Positions 7,340 through 16,171 of a DNA stretch of 33,863 bases are shown here, one piece after another; the first letter of the stretch is position 1, and each line of letters starts with the position of its first letter. Origin of the DNA: an uncultured Blautia sp. Its GTDB lineage: Bacteria; Bacillota; Clostridia; Lachnospirales; Lachnospiraceae. The stretch spans positions 1-33,863 of the forward strand of contig CAKRVX010000017.1 of the NCBI GenBank assembly GCA_934409175.1, in the 5' to 3' direction. The position numbers were made by a program, and so were the translations under genes. The notes under the pieces are model-generated. The model had not been told where the DNA came from. It saw nothing but the letters and a program-made list of their open reading frames with translations, and did no database searches.

Positions 7340-9852
7340 ATGAAAATGAAAAAAGTTTTAACCATTGGTTTGTCGGCAGCTATGATGAGCAGCAGATTGG
7401 TGACGGGGACGAAGGGAATGGTGAAGCGAATCTGTTTTCTGACGGAGAGGAAACTGCAGCGCAGACAGGGGATGACGCTGAGACGATCATAGACAGTGGG
7501 GAAGTGAATCAATCAATTACCTGGACATTATATGATAATGGGGAACTGGTTATTGATGGAACGGGAGATATGGCAGATTATGTTGATTACAGGCTGCCCC
7601 CATGGTATACATATCGAAAAAATATAGTAAGTATTACTTTTGAAAAAAATATTACATCTGTTGGTGATTATGCATGTTATTCCTTATATAAATTAAGTTC
7701 TGTTAATATGAAGGGAAATTGTGTCCGGATTGGAATGGAAGCTTTTGGTGACTGTACAAGTCTGAAGAGTATTGCTTTACCGGAAAAGGTGGCTGTTATT
7801 GGAGAGTGTGCATTTCAGGGATGCCAGCGTCTGAGCAATATAAATATTCCTCAGAGTGTCACTTCTATTGGTTATTCGGCATTTTATGGATGCAGCAGTC
7901 TGAAATCCGTGATAATTCCGGATGGAGTAAAAAGTATTGAACAATATACATTTTCAAATTGCGTCAGTCTGACAAATGTAGATCTGTCGGATAATATTAC
8001 GAGGATAGAAAATTATGCTTTTTCAGGATGTAAGAAATTAAAGAGTATAGATATTCCGGAAAGTGTTTCGGTTATTGATATAGAGGCATTCAAAGACTGC
8101 AGTAATCTGACCAGCATAAAGATTCCGGAAGGAGTCTCAGTGGTTTCGCAGTCTGTATTTTCCAATTGCAGTAATCTGACAGATGTAGACCTTCCGGATA
8201 GTATTAAGACGATCAGTTCTTATGCGTTTTCGGGTTGCACTAACTTAGGCAATATTATAATTCCTGAAGGAGTCACTACTCTGGATTCTTATGCGTTTGA
8301 AGATTGTATCAATCTTAATAATGTAGTGATTCCGGAGGAGATTACAGTTCTTTACAATGGCACTTTTAAAGGATGCAAAAGTTTAACAGACATAACAATA
8401 CCGAAAGAACTGGTTTCTATAAATAACGCAGCTTTTATGGATTGCATTAATCTTGCAGATATTAATATTCCGGAAAGCGTTATTTCTATTGATTCTTATG
8501 CCTTTGCCGGATGTAACGGCCTGGAAAATCTTAACATTCCGGAAGGAGTTCTTACTTTGGGAAAAGGTGCCTTTTATGGATGCAAAAACTTAAAAAGTAT
8601 ATATATTCCCGGAAGTATGGCTTCTGTCGAAGATGAGGTCTTTACCGGATGCGATAATTTACGGGCTGTCAGATATCCGGATTCAAGAGAAGAATGGGAT
8701 TCTTTGAATGTGTCAGATACAGGCAATGCCGTCATTTATTGCAATTATGATCCGAATCATACGCATTCTTATATATTTAAACTCATAAAGCCTGGTAATT
8801 GTACAGAAAAAGGAACAGGCGAAGAAATATGTGAAATTTGTGGGGACTATTATGAAACAGAAATTCCGGCAACAGATCATACCTGGAATCAAGGTACCAT
8901 AACACAGAAAGCAACGTGCACGGAAACCGGAGAAATTATGTATGTTTGTAATATCTGCGGAACTGTCCGAAAAGAGGAAATTCCAATGGCGGATCATACG
9001 GCTGTAATAGATAAAGCTGTATCTGCAACCTGTGAAACAGATGGTCTGACAGAAGGAAGTCATTGTTCTGTATGTGGGAAAACACTTGTGCCTCAGAATG
9101 TGGTGCCTGCCAGACATTCCTGGGATGAGGGAAAAGTAACGAAAGAGCCAACCTGTGAAGAGCCTGGAACAAAAGTTTATACCTGCACTGAATGTGGAAA
9201 AACAAAAGAGGCAGAGATAGAAGCTTCGGGACATAAATTTACATCATGGAAAACTATCAGACGGGCAGATGTATTTTCTCCGGAAAAACAGTCCAGAATC
9301 TGTAGTGCATGCAGCAAGAGTGAACAGAGGGAGGTTGGAAAGAAGTTACAGGCGATCATGAAAGTATCTGTATCTTCTATACCGCTCAAGGTAAAACAAA
9401 AGACAACAGTGCTAAAGGTAAGTAAAATGGCAGCAGGGGACTCTGTTCGTTCCTGGAAATCCAGTAATACTAAAGTTGCAAAAATATCCGGAAAATCAAA
9501 CGGGACCAGTACGATTTCAGCTGGAACAAAAACAGGAAAAGCAAAAATCACGATTACATTAAAAAGCGGTCTGCAGAAAACAGTGCTTGTATCTGTTCAG
9601 AAAAGTGATGTAAAAACCCAGAAAATTACCGGTGTTCCAAAAAAACTGGAACTGAAGAGAAAACAGAAAACAGTTCTGCACCCTGTGCTTACTCCGTTAA
9701 CCAGTGTAGAAAAACTTACTTATAAGTCCGATAATTCCAAAGTGGCAACTGTAAATTCCAAAGGACAGATTACAGCCTTAAAAAAAGGAACTGCTGTTAT
9801 CACTGTGAAATCCGGAAGTAAAACAGTGAAATGCAAAGTTACTGTTAAATAG
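7340..9852 (+). CDS. BspA-like LRR surface protein, signal peptide frameshifted
   Basis: Start codon, AAAGGAG site and a good signal peptide (MKMKKVLTIGLSAAMMSS...) begin at 7340 in one frame, which stops near 7490. The rest of the protein lies in the -1 frame from about 7408. One extra G in the GGGG run at 7405-7408 would join them into VTG-DEGNGEANLFSDG and an 837-residue protein. Downstream are 14 leucine-rich repeats of exactly 23 residues (LRR_5/BspA type, pattern L..I.IP..V..I...AF..C; 7687-8652). A Cys-rich region with five CxxC units (TCTETG...YVCNICG-like; about 8800-9320) and two Big_2-type Ig domains (about 9360-9852) follow. BspA-like proteins bind host or bacterial surfaces. As written, no in-frame start yields an exported product. 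This could be real decay, phase variation or a sequencing error. No anchor motif is seen. Confidence 0.75.
7687..8652 (+). repeat. 14 tandem 69-bp leucine-rich-repeat units
   Basis: Fourteen units of exactly 69 nt (23 codons) run in register through the LRR gene. Each ends in a (G/D/N)-C pair, and most carry an IP or LP dipeptide, a central V or I, and an A/T/V-F dipeptide. DNA copies have diverged, so this is an old protein-level expansion and not a recent identical array. A partial fifteenth unit begins at 8653 (DNLRAVRYP). Confidence 0.85.
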
Positions 9853-9878
9853 AGCTATATAGAAAATAATCTGATGAG

Positions 9879-9911
9879 AAAAGGTTCCATGCTGACTGCA
9901 TGGAACCTTTT
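9879..9911. terminator. Bidirectional terminator between convergent genes
   Basis: A perfect stem of 13 bp, AAAAGGTTCCATG (9879-9891) with CATGGAACCTTTT (9899-9911), extendable by one C-G pair, has A and T tracts at its ends. It can therefore terminate the rightward LRR gene (stop at 9852) and the leftward ABC ATPase gene (stop at 9970). Confidence 0.9.
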
Positions 9912-9969
9912 GCGTTATAGAAATATGCCGGCTGAATTTGATATGCTCAACAGGAAAAGAATTTACATA

Positions 9970-11448
9970 TCAGATAAAGTCATGAATGGATGCAGTATCT
10001 TCATTATAGGCAATTTCTCCAGAAATAGTGCCGTCTTTAATAAATATGATTCTGTCACAGATTCCCATAAGTTCTTCCAGATTAGAGCTGAATATAAGAA
10101 TGGAAGAACCCTTCAGGATCAGGTCATTAAACATATTGTAGATATCTATTTTGGAGGGAACATCAATACTTTGAGTTGGCTCATTAAAAATAAAAATACG
10201 GGCGGAGGACATAAGCCAGCGCATAATGATCAGCTTTTGCTGTTCGCCGCCGGACAGATGATCAGGGATATTCTCAGGACTAAGATCCATATCCAGTTTA
10301 TGAATATATTTATAATAACGCTGATATTCTGATTTTGTATGTGTCCAAAAGTGTCCCAGATTGTTTCCCTTGATAGAATATACATTTTCAAGGAGATTAA
10401 GATTGGAAAAAAGTCCGTAATCTACCCGTTCGTCTGTAATATAGGCAAGCCCCAGATTCAGTGCATCTTCGGGACTTGTAATTTTTGCAGGAAGCCTGTC
10501 AACATAAAGCTTTCCGCCTGTCAGAGGTTCTATGCCAAACAGAGCTTTGGGTAATGTGTTTTTTCCGGATCCGGAACGCCCGAAGAATCCCAGAATTTCG
10601 CCCTGTTGCAGGGAAAAAGAAATATCTTTGATATATCCATTGGTTGCAATATGTTCTGCACATAATACTTCATTTCCCTTTTTTACCTGTATTTTGGGGT
10701 ATCTGCTCTGACAGAAATCTGCAAACAGAAGGTTGTCGATATTTCCACTTTCCATCTCTTCTTTGGTAAAAGTAGTTTTCAGTTCTTTTTCATAGAAAAT
10801 AGAAAAACGATCTATCAAATCAAAAAATGCATGATAATTATGCGAAATACAAAGGATTGTTACCTTTTTCTCCTTAAAGTATCTGATCAGCTCCAGAAAG
10901 AAATCCATATCAAATGAACTCATAAAAGCTACCGGTTCATCAAGAATCAGCAGATCCGGATCCATAAGATATAATTTTAAAAGTTCTACTTTACGTTTGG
11001 TAACTGGACTGCAGTCACTTACAAGGCGGGAGGCATCTATGGATACATTATGCTTCTGGAAAAATTCATTGGCCAGCCGGATTTTCTTTTCGGCAGATGT
11101 AAAATTTTTTAAAGCGGTCTCAGCCGGAAGGTTGGCAAAAAGATTTTCTGCTATATTCATATTTTCGTAGAGGCAGGTATCCTGATGTATGGTTATGATT
11201 TTCTTCTTGATAGCATCCCGGGGAGAGAGCAGATGTAATTCCTGCTGCCGGAAGCTGATAGTTCCGGTATAGGATTTAAAAGGATAAATTCCTGCAAGTA
11301 TATTTGCAATGGTTGTTTTTCCGGCTCCGTTTTCTCCCATGAGCAAGTGGCATTCGCCAGGGTAGAGAGAAAATGATACATTTTCTATGATTGGAACCTT
11401 ATTAAGGGTTAAACCTATGTTTTTGCAGGAAAGGATAGGATTTTTCAT
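9970..11448 (-). CDS. Divergent, orphan sugar ABC transporter ATPase (RbsA/MglA-like)
   Basis: A 492-residue protein with two nucleotide-binding domains, the layout of ribose/galactose-type import ATPases. The first domain has Walker A GENGAGKTT (38-46), Walker B LLILDEP (about 166-172) and switch His203, but its signature is CSPVTKR where the family has a glutamine-rich LS..QQQ. The second has Walker A GRSGSGKNT (290-298), an intact LSGGEQQK signature (398-405) and FNEP in place of DEP (Asn422 for the Walker B Asp). The site formed by Walker A of domain 1 and the LSGG of domain 2 thus looks competent, while the other is degenerate. No permease or binding protein lies on this strand. The gene follows the deoR-type gene by 29 bases, with AGAGGTG before the ATG. 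It may share the permease of the divergent operon or act in regulation; both are inference. Confidence 0.8.
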   Translation of the reverse strand: MKNPILSCKNIGLTLNKVPIIENVSFSLYPGECHLLMGENGAGKTTIANILAGIYPFKSYTGTISFRQQELHLLSPRDAIKKKIITIHQDTCLYENMNIAENLFANLPAETALKNFTSAEKKIRLANEFFQKHNVSIDASRLVSDCSPVTKRKVELLKLYLMDPDLLILDEPVAFMSSFDMDFFLELIRYFKEKKVTILCISHNYHAFFDLIDRFSIFYEKELKTTFTKEEMESGNIDNLLFADFCQSRYPKIQVKKGNEVLCAEHIATNGYIKDISFSLQQGEILGFFGRSGSGKNTLPKALFGIEPLTGGKLYVDRLPAKITSPEDALNLGLAYITDERVDYGLFSNLNLLENVYSIKGNNLGHFWTHTKSEYQRYYKYIHKLDMDLSPENIPDHLSGGEQQKLIIMRWLMSSARIFIFNEPTQSIDVPSKIDIYNMFNDLILKGSSILIFSSNLEELMGICDRIIFIKDGTISGEIAYNEDTASIHDFI

Positions 11449-11477
11449 AAGTGACACCTCTGATATAATACAGGAAA

Positions 11478-12251
11478 TTAAATATTGAATGTAGCAAACA
11501 CCTGAATTTTATGCTGAAAATAGTATTCTTTGTATGCTGCATCTGCACGTTCGTTTGTAATAACGGATGGAAACATATTAATGTCTCCAACAATTGCCGG
11601 AGCCTCACAGTTAAATCGGTCATAAGGACATAATGCAAAATTTTTCTTGGAAATCTTAAATACATTTTGTATCAGATATGCTGTATTTAAGGATGAAACA
11701 GAATATCCCCGGTTCATTGTAATCCCATCAATATTAAAAAAAGAAATATCAAAATAAAAATTTTCGAGAGTATTGAATGTCATAGTGCCTGAAAGATTTA
11801 ATGTAGACGGATTTAAATTGCCGCCTGGAATGATCACAGACACATTTGGACTGTGCACGGCGCAGTCGTGTGCAACCATTAAATCAGAGGTGATAACAGT
11901 GACATTAACTTTGGGCTGCAGGTTGCGCACGATAAAACGGGAACAGATGCCCGGTCCAAGGAAGATTACCTGATTATTCTGAATAAACTGTGAGGCTATT
12001 TTTCCGATATTGGCATAAATGTCTGTTTTGATATCCGGCAGTTGAAATAAAGATACTTCTGAAGTTTCCTGTTCATTTAGTACTGCACCGCCGTGTGTAC
12101 GTGTAAGAAATTGTTCATTTTCAAGTTTTTCAAGATCGCGTCGTATGGTAGCTTCTGTTACGTTCAGCTCCTGGGCAAGGGAAGGCACATCAGCCTGCTT
12201 GTTTTCCGTTAGAATTCTTTTTATTTCCTCTAAACGCTTGATTGGTAGCAT
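11478..12251 (-). CDS. DeoR/GlpR-family transcriptional regulator
   Basis: A 257-residue protein with the DeoR layout: N-terminal helix-turn-helix at about residues 5-57 (RLEEIKRIL, LNVTEATIRRDLEKLE, then the family's THGGAV) and a C-terminal sugar-phosphate-sensing DeoRC domain with the FLGPGICSRFIVRNL segment and an INVTVIT-SDL-like VNVTVITSDL strand. Family members usually repress sugar catabolism genes and release DNA on binding a phosphorylated sugar. It is transcribed divergently from the sugar transporter/glycosidase operon across a 300-bp AT-rich gap and is the obvious candidate regulator of that operon. Start supported by AGGAG (complement of 12259-12263). The effector sugar is unknown. 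Confidence 0.88.
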   Translation of the reverse strand: MLPIKRLEEIKRILTENKQADVPSLAQELNVTEATIRRDLEKLENEQFLTRTHGGAVLNEQETSEVSLFQLPDIKTDIYANIGKIASQFIQNNQVIFLGPGICSRFIVRNLQPKVNVTVITSDLMVAHDCAVHSPNVSVIIPGGNLNPSTLNLSGTMTFNTLENFYFDISFFNIDGITMNRGYSVSSLNTAYLIQNVFKISKKNFALCPYDRFNCEAPAIVGDINMFPSVITNERADAAYKEYYFQHKIQVFATFNI

Positions 12252-12310
12252 ATATAAACTCCTGATTGATATTACTTGTAAAAGTGTAAGACAAGTTGCT
12301 CTTTTGGTAC

Positions 12311-12339
12311 ATTATAACATGTGGAATGTATAAAAACAA
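12311..12339 (-). promoter_or_regulatory. Promoter of the deoR-ABC ATPase transcript
   Basis: On the minus strand TTGTTT (complement of 12334-12339), a 17-base spacer and a consensus TATAAT (complement of 12311-12316) lie about 60 bases upstream of the deoR-type start at 12251. A CGAAAG sequence just upstream (complement of 12347-12352) resembles the CGAAAA cores in front of the divergent operon. Confidence 0.75.
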
Positions 12340-12454
12340 ATTTTTCTTTCGACAAATTGAAAATAAATGAACATGGAAAAACAAATTTATGAACAAAAAT
12401 ACACAATCACATTCGTGAATTACTTACAAAATAATAAAAAATACACAAAACCAA

Positions 12455-12482
12455 TTGACAAAATGAAAAAAATAGATAAAAT
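12455..12482 (+). promoter_or_regulatory. Promoter of the sugar ABC/glycosidase operon
   Basis: A consensus TTGACA (12455-12460), a 16-base spacer and TAAAAT (12477-12482) lie about 70 bases upstream of the ABC ATPase start. The whole 12252-12551 gap is otherwise very A-rich and contains no gene. Confidence 0.7.
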
Positions 12483-12490
12483 GTAAACAT

Positions 12491-12519
12491 AAACGAAAAA
12501 TAAAAAACAAAAACGAAAA
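12491..12519 (+). promoter_or_regulatory. Candidate DeoR operator: 20-bp-spaced direct repeats
   Basis: AAACGAAAA occurs at 12491-12499 and again at 12511-12519, a centre-to-centre distance of 20 bp (about two helical turns), directly downstream of the -10 element. The reverse complement TTTTCGTTT resembles the TTTC-rich half-sites used by several DeoR-family repressors. Placement just after the promoter would allow repression. Operator function is inferred. Confidence 0.45.
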
Positions 12520-12551
12520 TAAAATGAAAAAAGAAAGGAGGGGTTGCTGAA

Positions 12552-14060
12552 ATGAACAACGAGATAATACTTAAAACATCAGATATAAAGAAACATTTTA
12601 CAGGTACATATGCACTGAAAGGTGTATCGGTCGAATTGAAGAAAGGTGAAATTCATGCACTTGTGGGAGAAAATGGAGCTGGTAAATCTACACTGATGAA
12701 TATTATATCAGGAGTTTTCCCGGCAGACAGTGGTTCTGTTTATCTGGACGGATCAGAAGTTCATTTTCGTAATCCAAATGATGCACAGATGGCTGGAATT
12801 GGTTTTGTGCATCAGGAACTTGCTTTATGCCAGGACTTGTCTGTAGGAAATAATATTTTTATAGGACATTTACCTACGAAGAAGAGTATGGTTGATAATA
12901 GCAGTTTAAATGAAGCATCAAGAAAGATTCTTGATCAGTTTGGAGAGAGCGGTAAAAATATTGATCCGTCAGAAATGGTAAGTTCTCTGAGTGTTGCTCA
13001 GCAACAGATGGTGGAAATAGCCAAAGCGTTATCTTCGGATTGTAAAGTCCTGATTTTCGATGAACCTACTTCAAGTTTGAATGAGGAAGAGGCAAAAGGC
13101 CTATTTGAGATTATTAATAAACTTGCCGCACAGGGAATAGGAATTTTCTATATAAGTCATAAAATGGAAGAGATTTTTAATATTTGTAATACCATTACAA
13201 TTATGAGAGACGGACAGAAGATAGAGACGGTTGAAGTAAAAAATACGAATCCGGAATATGTCGTTTCCAATATGGTAGGAAAGGAACTTGGAAATCTTTA
13301 TCCGGAGAAAAGCAAAACCCGCGGAAAAGAAGTTCTTAAAGTAGAAGGATTAACTCGTAAACCATATTTTTCAAATGTCAGCTTTTCAACTTATGAAGGT
13401 GAAATCTTGGGATTATGCGGACTGGTTGGAGCCGGACGTACGGAAATCGCAAGGGCTGTATGTGGAATAGACAAAAGGCAGTCAGGAGACATCTATTTAT
13501 ATGGAAAGAAAATTTCTGTTAATAACTGTAAAGATGCTGCCAAAGCAGGAATCTGTTATCTGACAGAGGACAGGAAAAAAGATGGATTATTTCTTGATAT
13601 GTCCTTACTGGAAAATATGATAGCACCGCAGATTTCCGCTTTTTGTAAACATGGTTTGTTATCCGGAAGACAGGCGGAAGAAACTACTGCAAAGTATAAG
13701 AGTATGTTAAATGTAAAATATTCTTCTACTGCTCAGAATATAGGCAGCCTGTCAGGAGGTAATCAGCAGAAGCTGATGCTTGCCAAACTGCTTGCAATGA
13801 AGCCGAAGGTACTGTTTCTGGATGAACCTACCCGTGGAATTGATGTAGGAGCAAAAGCCGAGATTCACCAGTTGTTGAGAAAACTCAGTGATGAAGGAAT
13901 CAGTATTGTAGTTATATCTTCAGAAATGCCGGAAACAGTAGGCGTTTGTGACAGAGTAGTAGTGATCAATGTAGGAGAAGTGGTAGGAGAAATCTCCGGA
14001 GATGAGCTGACGCAGAGTCAGATCGTATCTACCATTTCAGAATTTAATGATAAGGAGTGA
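12552..14060 (+). CDS. Sugar ABC transporter ATP-binding protein (RbsA/MglA-like)
   Basis: A 502-residue ATPase with two fused nucleotide-binding domains. Domain 1: GENGAGKST (39-47), a Q-loop in FVHQELAL, a family-type SLSVAQQQMVEIAK signature region, Walker B VLIFDEPTSSL and ISHKMEE with the switch histidine. Domain 2: degenerate Walker A GLVGAGRTE, the YLTEDRKKDGLF motif typical of this subfamily, the signature LSGGNQQK and LFLDEPTRGID. It powers uptake of a monosaccharide or small glycoside with the permease that follows. A strong AAAGGAGG precedes the ATG, and the stop is 8 bases before the permease start. First gene of the plus-strand operon. Confidence 0.93.
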   Translation: MNNEIILKTSDIKKHFTGTYALKGVSVELKKGEIHALVGENGAGKSTLMNIISGVFPADSGSVYLDGSEVHFRNPNDAQMAGIGFVHQELALCQDLSVGNNIFIGHLPTKKSMVDNSSLNEASRKILDQFGESGKNIDPSEMVSSLSVAQQQMVEIAKALSSDCKVLIFDEPTSSLNEEEAKGLFEIINKLAAQGIGIFYISHKMEEIFNICNTITIMRDGQKIETVEVKNTNPEYVVSNMVGKELGNLYPEKSKTRGKEVLKVEGLTRKPYFSNVSFSTYEGEILGLCGLVGAGRTEIARAVCGIDKRQSGDIYLYGKKISVNNCKDAAKAGICYLTEDRKKDGLFLDMSLLENMIAPQISAFCKHGLLSGRQAEETTAKYKSMLNVKYSSTAQNIGSLSGGNQQKLMLAKLLAMKPKVLFLDEPTRGIDVGAKAEIHQLLRKLSDEGISIVVISSEMPETVGVCDRVVVINVGEVVGEISGDELTQSQIVSTISEFNDKE

Positions 14061-14068
14061 ACGAAAGT

Positions 14069-15064
14069 ATGAAAAATGTGGCAGGAACTAAGGAACAGAA
14101 AGAAAAACTTTCTGCATGGAAAAAGATACGTTCCATGAAGGAGTTTTCCGTTTTAGTAATACTTTTGGTTTTGGTATTGTTTATATCGGTTTTATCACCT
14201 GCGTTTTTGACAGTAACAAATTTACGTACAACAGCAATTGGTTTTTCCTGTAATGCGATCATTGCCATTGCCATGACATTGGCACTGGTCAGCGGTGGAT
14301 TTGACCTGTCAGTAGGATCTGTATTGGGTTTAAGTGCAGTATGTGTGGTTGTTCTTACGAATAACGGATGGAGCGTATGGATGGCATGTATCGTAGGAAT
14401 CCTGGTTGGAATCTTCTGCGGTGGAATCAATGGTCTGCTGATCGGATATATGAATCTGAATGCGTTTATCACAACATTGGGTATGCAGCAGATGGCAAGA
14501 GGTATTGTATATGTCCTGACAAATGGAGGTTCTATCGGACTTCAGGATGCACCTGGAGTAAAAGCATTCCGGGTAATCGGTTCCGGTTCAATCGGAAAAT
14601 TCCCGGTACTGTTTCTGGTTTGTCTGATTCTTGTGATCATCGGTGACATTTTTGTCAGAAGATCAGGAATTGTAAGAAATGTATTTTTTGTAGGAAGCAA
14701 TGAAAAAACAGCAATGCTTTCCGGAATCAACACGAAACTCGTAAAAACAATGGTATATGTCCTGACAGGAGCGCTTTCCGGACTTGCAGGTGTACTGACA
14801 GCATCACGATTTGGAACAGCAACATCAAGTACAGGTTCAGGTGTTGAAATGACAGTTATCTCAGCAGCAGTTATCGGTGGTGTAAGTCTTACCGGTGGTA
14901 AAGGAACAGTTGCAGGTGCAGTATTAGGTGTTGTTCTTATGAGTGTTATCAGTAATATACTTGTAATCCTGAATGTATCTGTTCACTGGCAGAACTTTAT
15001 TACAGGTGCAATTCTTATTCTGGCCATCATTTTCGATGCTCTCAGTAACAGAAAGAAAAATTGA
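14069..15064 (+). CDS. Sugar ABC transporter permease (RbsC-like)
   Basis: A 331-residue polytopic membrane protein of the BPD_transp_2 family, with about eight to ten hydrophobic helices. It has the family's ALVSGGFDLSVGSVLGLSAV segment after helix 2, AFITTLGMQQMARGI in the middle and a GGVSLTGGKGTVAGAVLG motif near the C-terminus, where the ATPase contacts the permease. The ATG at 14069 follows AAGGAG (14052-14057), which overlaps the end of the ATPase gene. A GTG at 14057 overlaps that site and is unlikely. It forms the membrane channel with the ATPase at 12552 and the binding protein at 15156. Confidence 0.92.
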   Translation: MKNVAGTKEQKEKLSAWKKIRSMKEFSVLVILLVLVLFISVLSPAFLTVTNLRTTAIGFSCNAIIAIAMTLALVSGGFDLSVGSVLGLSAVCVVVLTNNGWSVWMACIVGILVGIFCGGINGLLIGYMNLNAFITTLGMQQMARGIVYVLTNGGSIGLQDAPGVKAFRVIGSGSIGKFPVLFLVCLILVIIGDIFVRRSGIVRNVFFVGSNEKTAMLSGINTKLVKTMVYVLTGALSGLAGVLTASRFGTATSSTGSGVEMTVISAAVIGGVSLTGGKGTVAGAVLGVVLMSVISNILVILNVSVHWQNFITGAILILAIIFDALSNRKKN

Positions 15065-15155
15065 CAGAAACAGGAAATTCAATTTGGGGAATGCATATGC
15101 ACGTATCACGTGTTAACAGCATAAAAACTATATAAAAGATTAGGAGGAAAAAAGA

Positions 15156-16154
15156 ATGAAGGCGAAGAAATTAGTAGCAGTGGGGTTAGCAGCGGTAATG
15201 GCAACAGCTTCAATGGGAACAACTGCATTTGCAGATGGACTTGAACTTGAGGCACATCCGGATCAGACTTACTATATGGTAACATTCTTATCTGGATATT
15301 CATTCTGGACAGAGTGCTGGAGAGGTTTCCAGGATGCGGCAAAAATGCTCGGAGTAGAAGCCAAATATGGCGGAACAACAGAATACGACGTTAACTCAGC
15401 AGTAACATCTCTGGAGCAGGTTATTGCACTGAAACCAACAGGTATGGCAGTTACCTGTATGGATGCTGATGCTTACAAAGATCCTATCAACAATGCAATT
15501 GAGTCAGGTATTCCGATCGTAACATTTGACTCTGACTCACCGGACAGCAACAGAACAACTTTCCTTGGAACATCTAACTATCAGGCCGGCGTTACAGCAG
15601 CAGATTACATAGGTGAAAAACTGGGCGGAAAAGGAAGAGTAGCCTGCCTGACACGTACAGGACAGTCAAATATTAACGAAAGAATCGATGGATTTACCAC
15701 TGAAATTGCAGACAAGTATCCTGATATTGAAATGGTACAGGTTGTAGATGCAGGAAATGACGAGAATGAAGCTGCTACAAATCTTTCAAGTTTATTATCT
15801 ACAGACAGTGATATTGATTATATTTTCGCAGCACTTCAGCAGGCTGTTCTCGGAACTGAAACAGCACTTTCAGAAGCTGGTCTTACCGGTAAGATCAAAG
15901 TTGTAGGATTTGATACTGACAGTACTACACTGGATTCCATTAAATCCGGTTCTGTAGAAGCAACATTATCACAGTCTCCATACGCAGAAGGATTCTGGAG
16001 CATGATTTATGTATACATGCTTGCAAATCAGGATTGTATCAAATCTGCTGATGACTGGTATGCAAAAGGATTCCCGTCATTACCGGCAACAGGCGATTCT
16101 GGTTGTTCAGTTGTAACAGCTGAAAATGCAGATATGTATTATATTTCAGAATAA
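15156..16154 (+). CDS. Sugar-binding protein of ABC transporter (RbsB-like), lacking a lipobox
   Basis: A 332-residue periplasmic_binding_4-type protein with alternating Rossmann-like lobes. Typical features are EQVIALKPTGMAV, the IPIVTFDSDSP strand with the DSD ligand-loop residues, FLGTSNYQAG, and KVVGFDTD toward the C-terminus. The signal peptide ends TTAFA-DG (residues 1-26) and is a type I site. There is no cysteine lipobox, although Gram-positive binding proteins are usually lipid-anchored. The mature protein therefore has no visible means of attachment. It has a strong TAGGAGG site and is followed by a stable hairpin (16172-16209). It probably delivers a monosaccharide, perhaps a furanose given the GH127 downstream, to the permease. 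Ligand identity is inference. Confidence 0.9.
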   Translation: MKAKKLVAVGLAAVMATASMGTTAFADGLELEAHPDQTYYMVTFLSGYSFWTECWRGFQDAAKMLGVEAKYGGTTEYDVNSAVTSLEQVIALKPTGMAVTCMDADAYKDPINNAIESGIPIVTFDSDSPDSNRTTFLGTSNYQAGVTAADYIGEKLGGKGRVACLTRTGQSNINERIDGFTTEIADKYPDIEMVQVVDAGNDENEAATNLSSLLSTDSDIDYIFAALQQAVLGTETALSEAGLTGKIKVVGFDTDSTTLDSIKSGSVEATLSQSPYAEGFWSMIYVYMLANQDCIKSADDWYAKGFPSLPATGDSGCSVVTAENADMYYISE

Positions 16155-16171
16155 CAATAGTTTATTTATTA

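Noticed and set aside
7349..7355. A6-G run in the LRR gene as a programmed -1 frameshift site
   Set aside because: The heptamer is in the wrong codon phase, and slipping there would remove the hydrophobic signal peptide. The frame change is better placed at the G4 run at 7405-7408.
7687..8652. Regular 69-bp periodicity as a CRISPR or satellite array
   Set aside because: The repeats are diverged at DNA level and translate in frame into 23-residue leucine-rich repeats.
9874..10554. Plus-strand frames opposite the minus-strand ABC ATPase
   Set aside because: They are antisense shadows without family features. The minus strand encodes a clear two-domain ATPase.
14044..14472. 142-codon minus-strand frame opposite the permease
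   Set aside because: It is the complement of a membrane protein with a typical Thr/Ile-rich shadow composition and no start signals.
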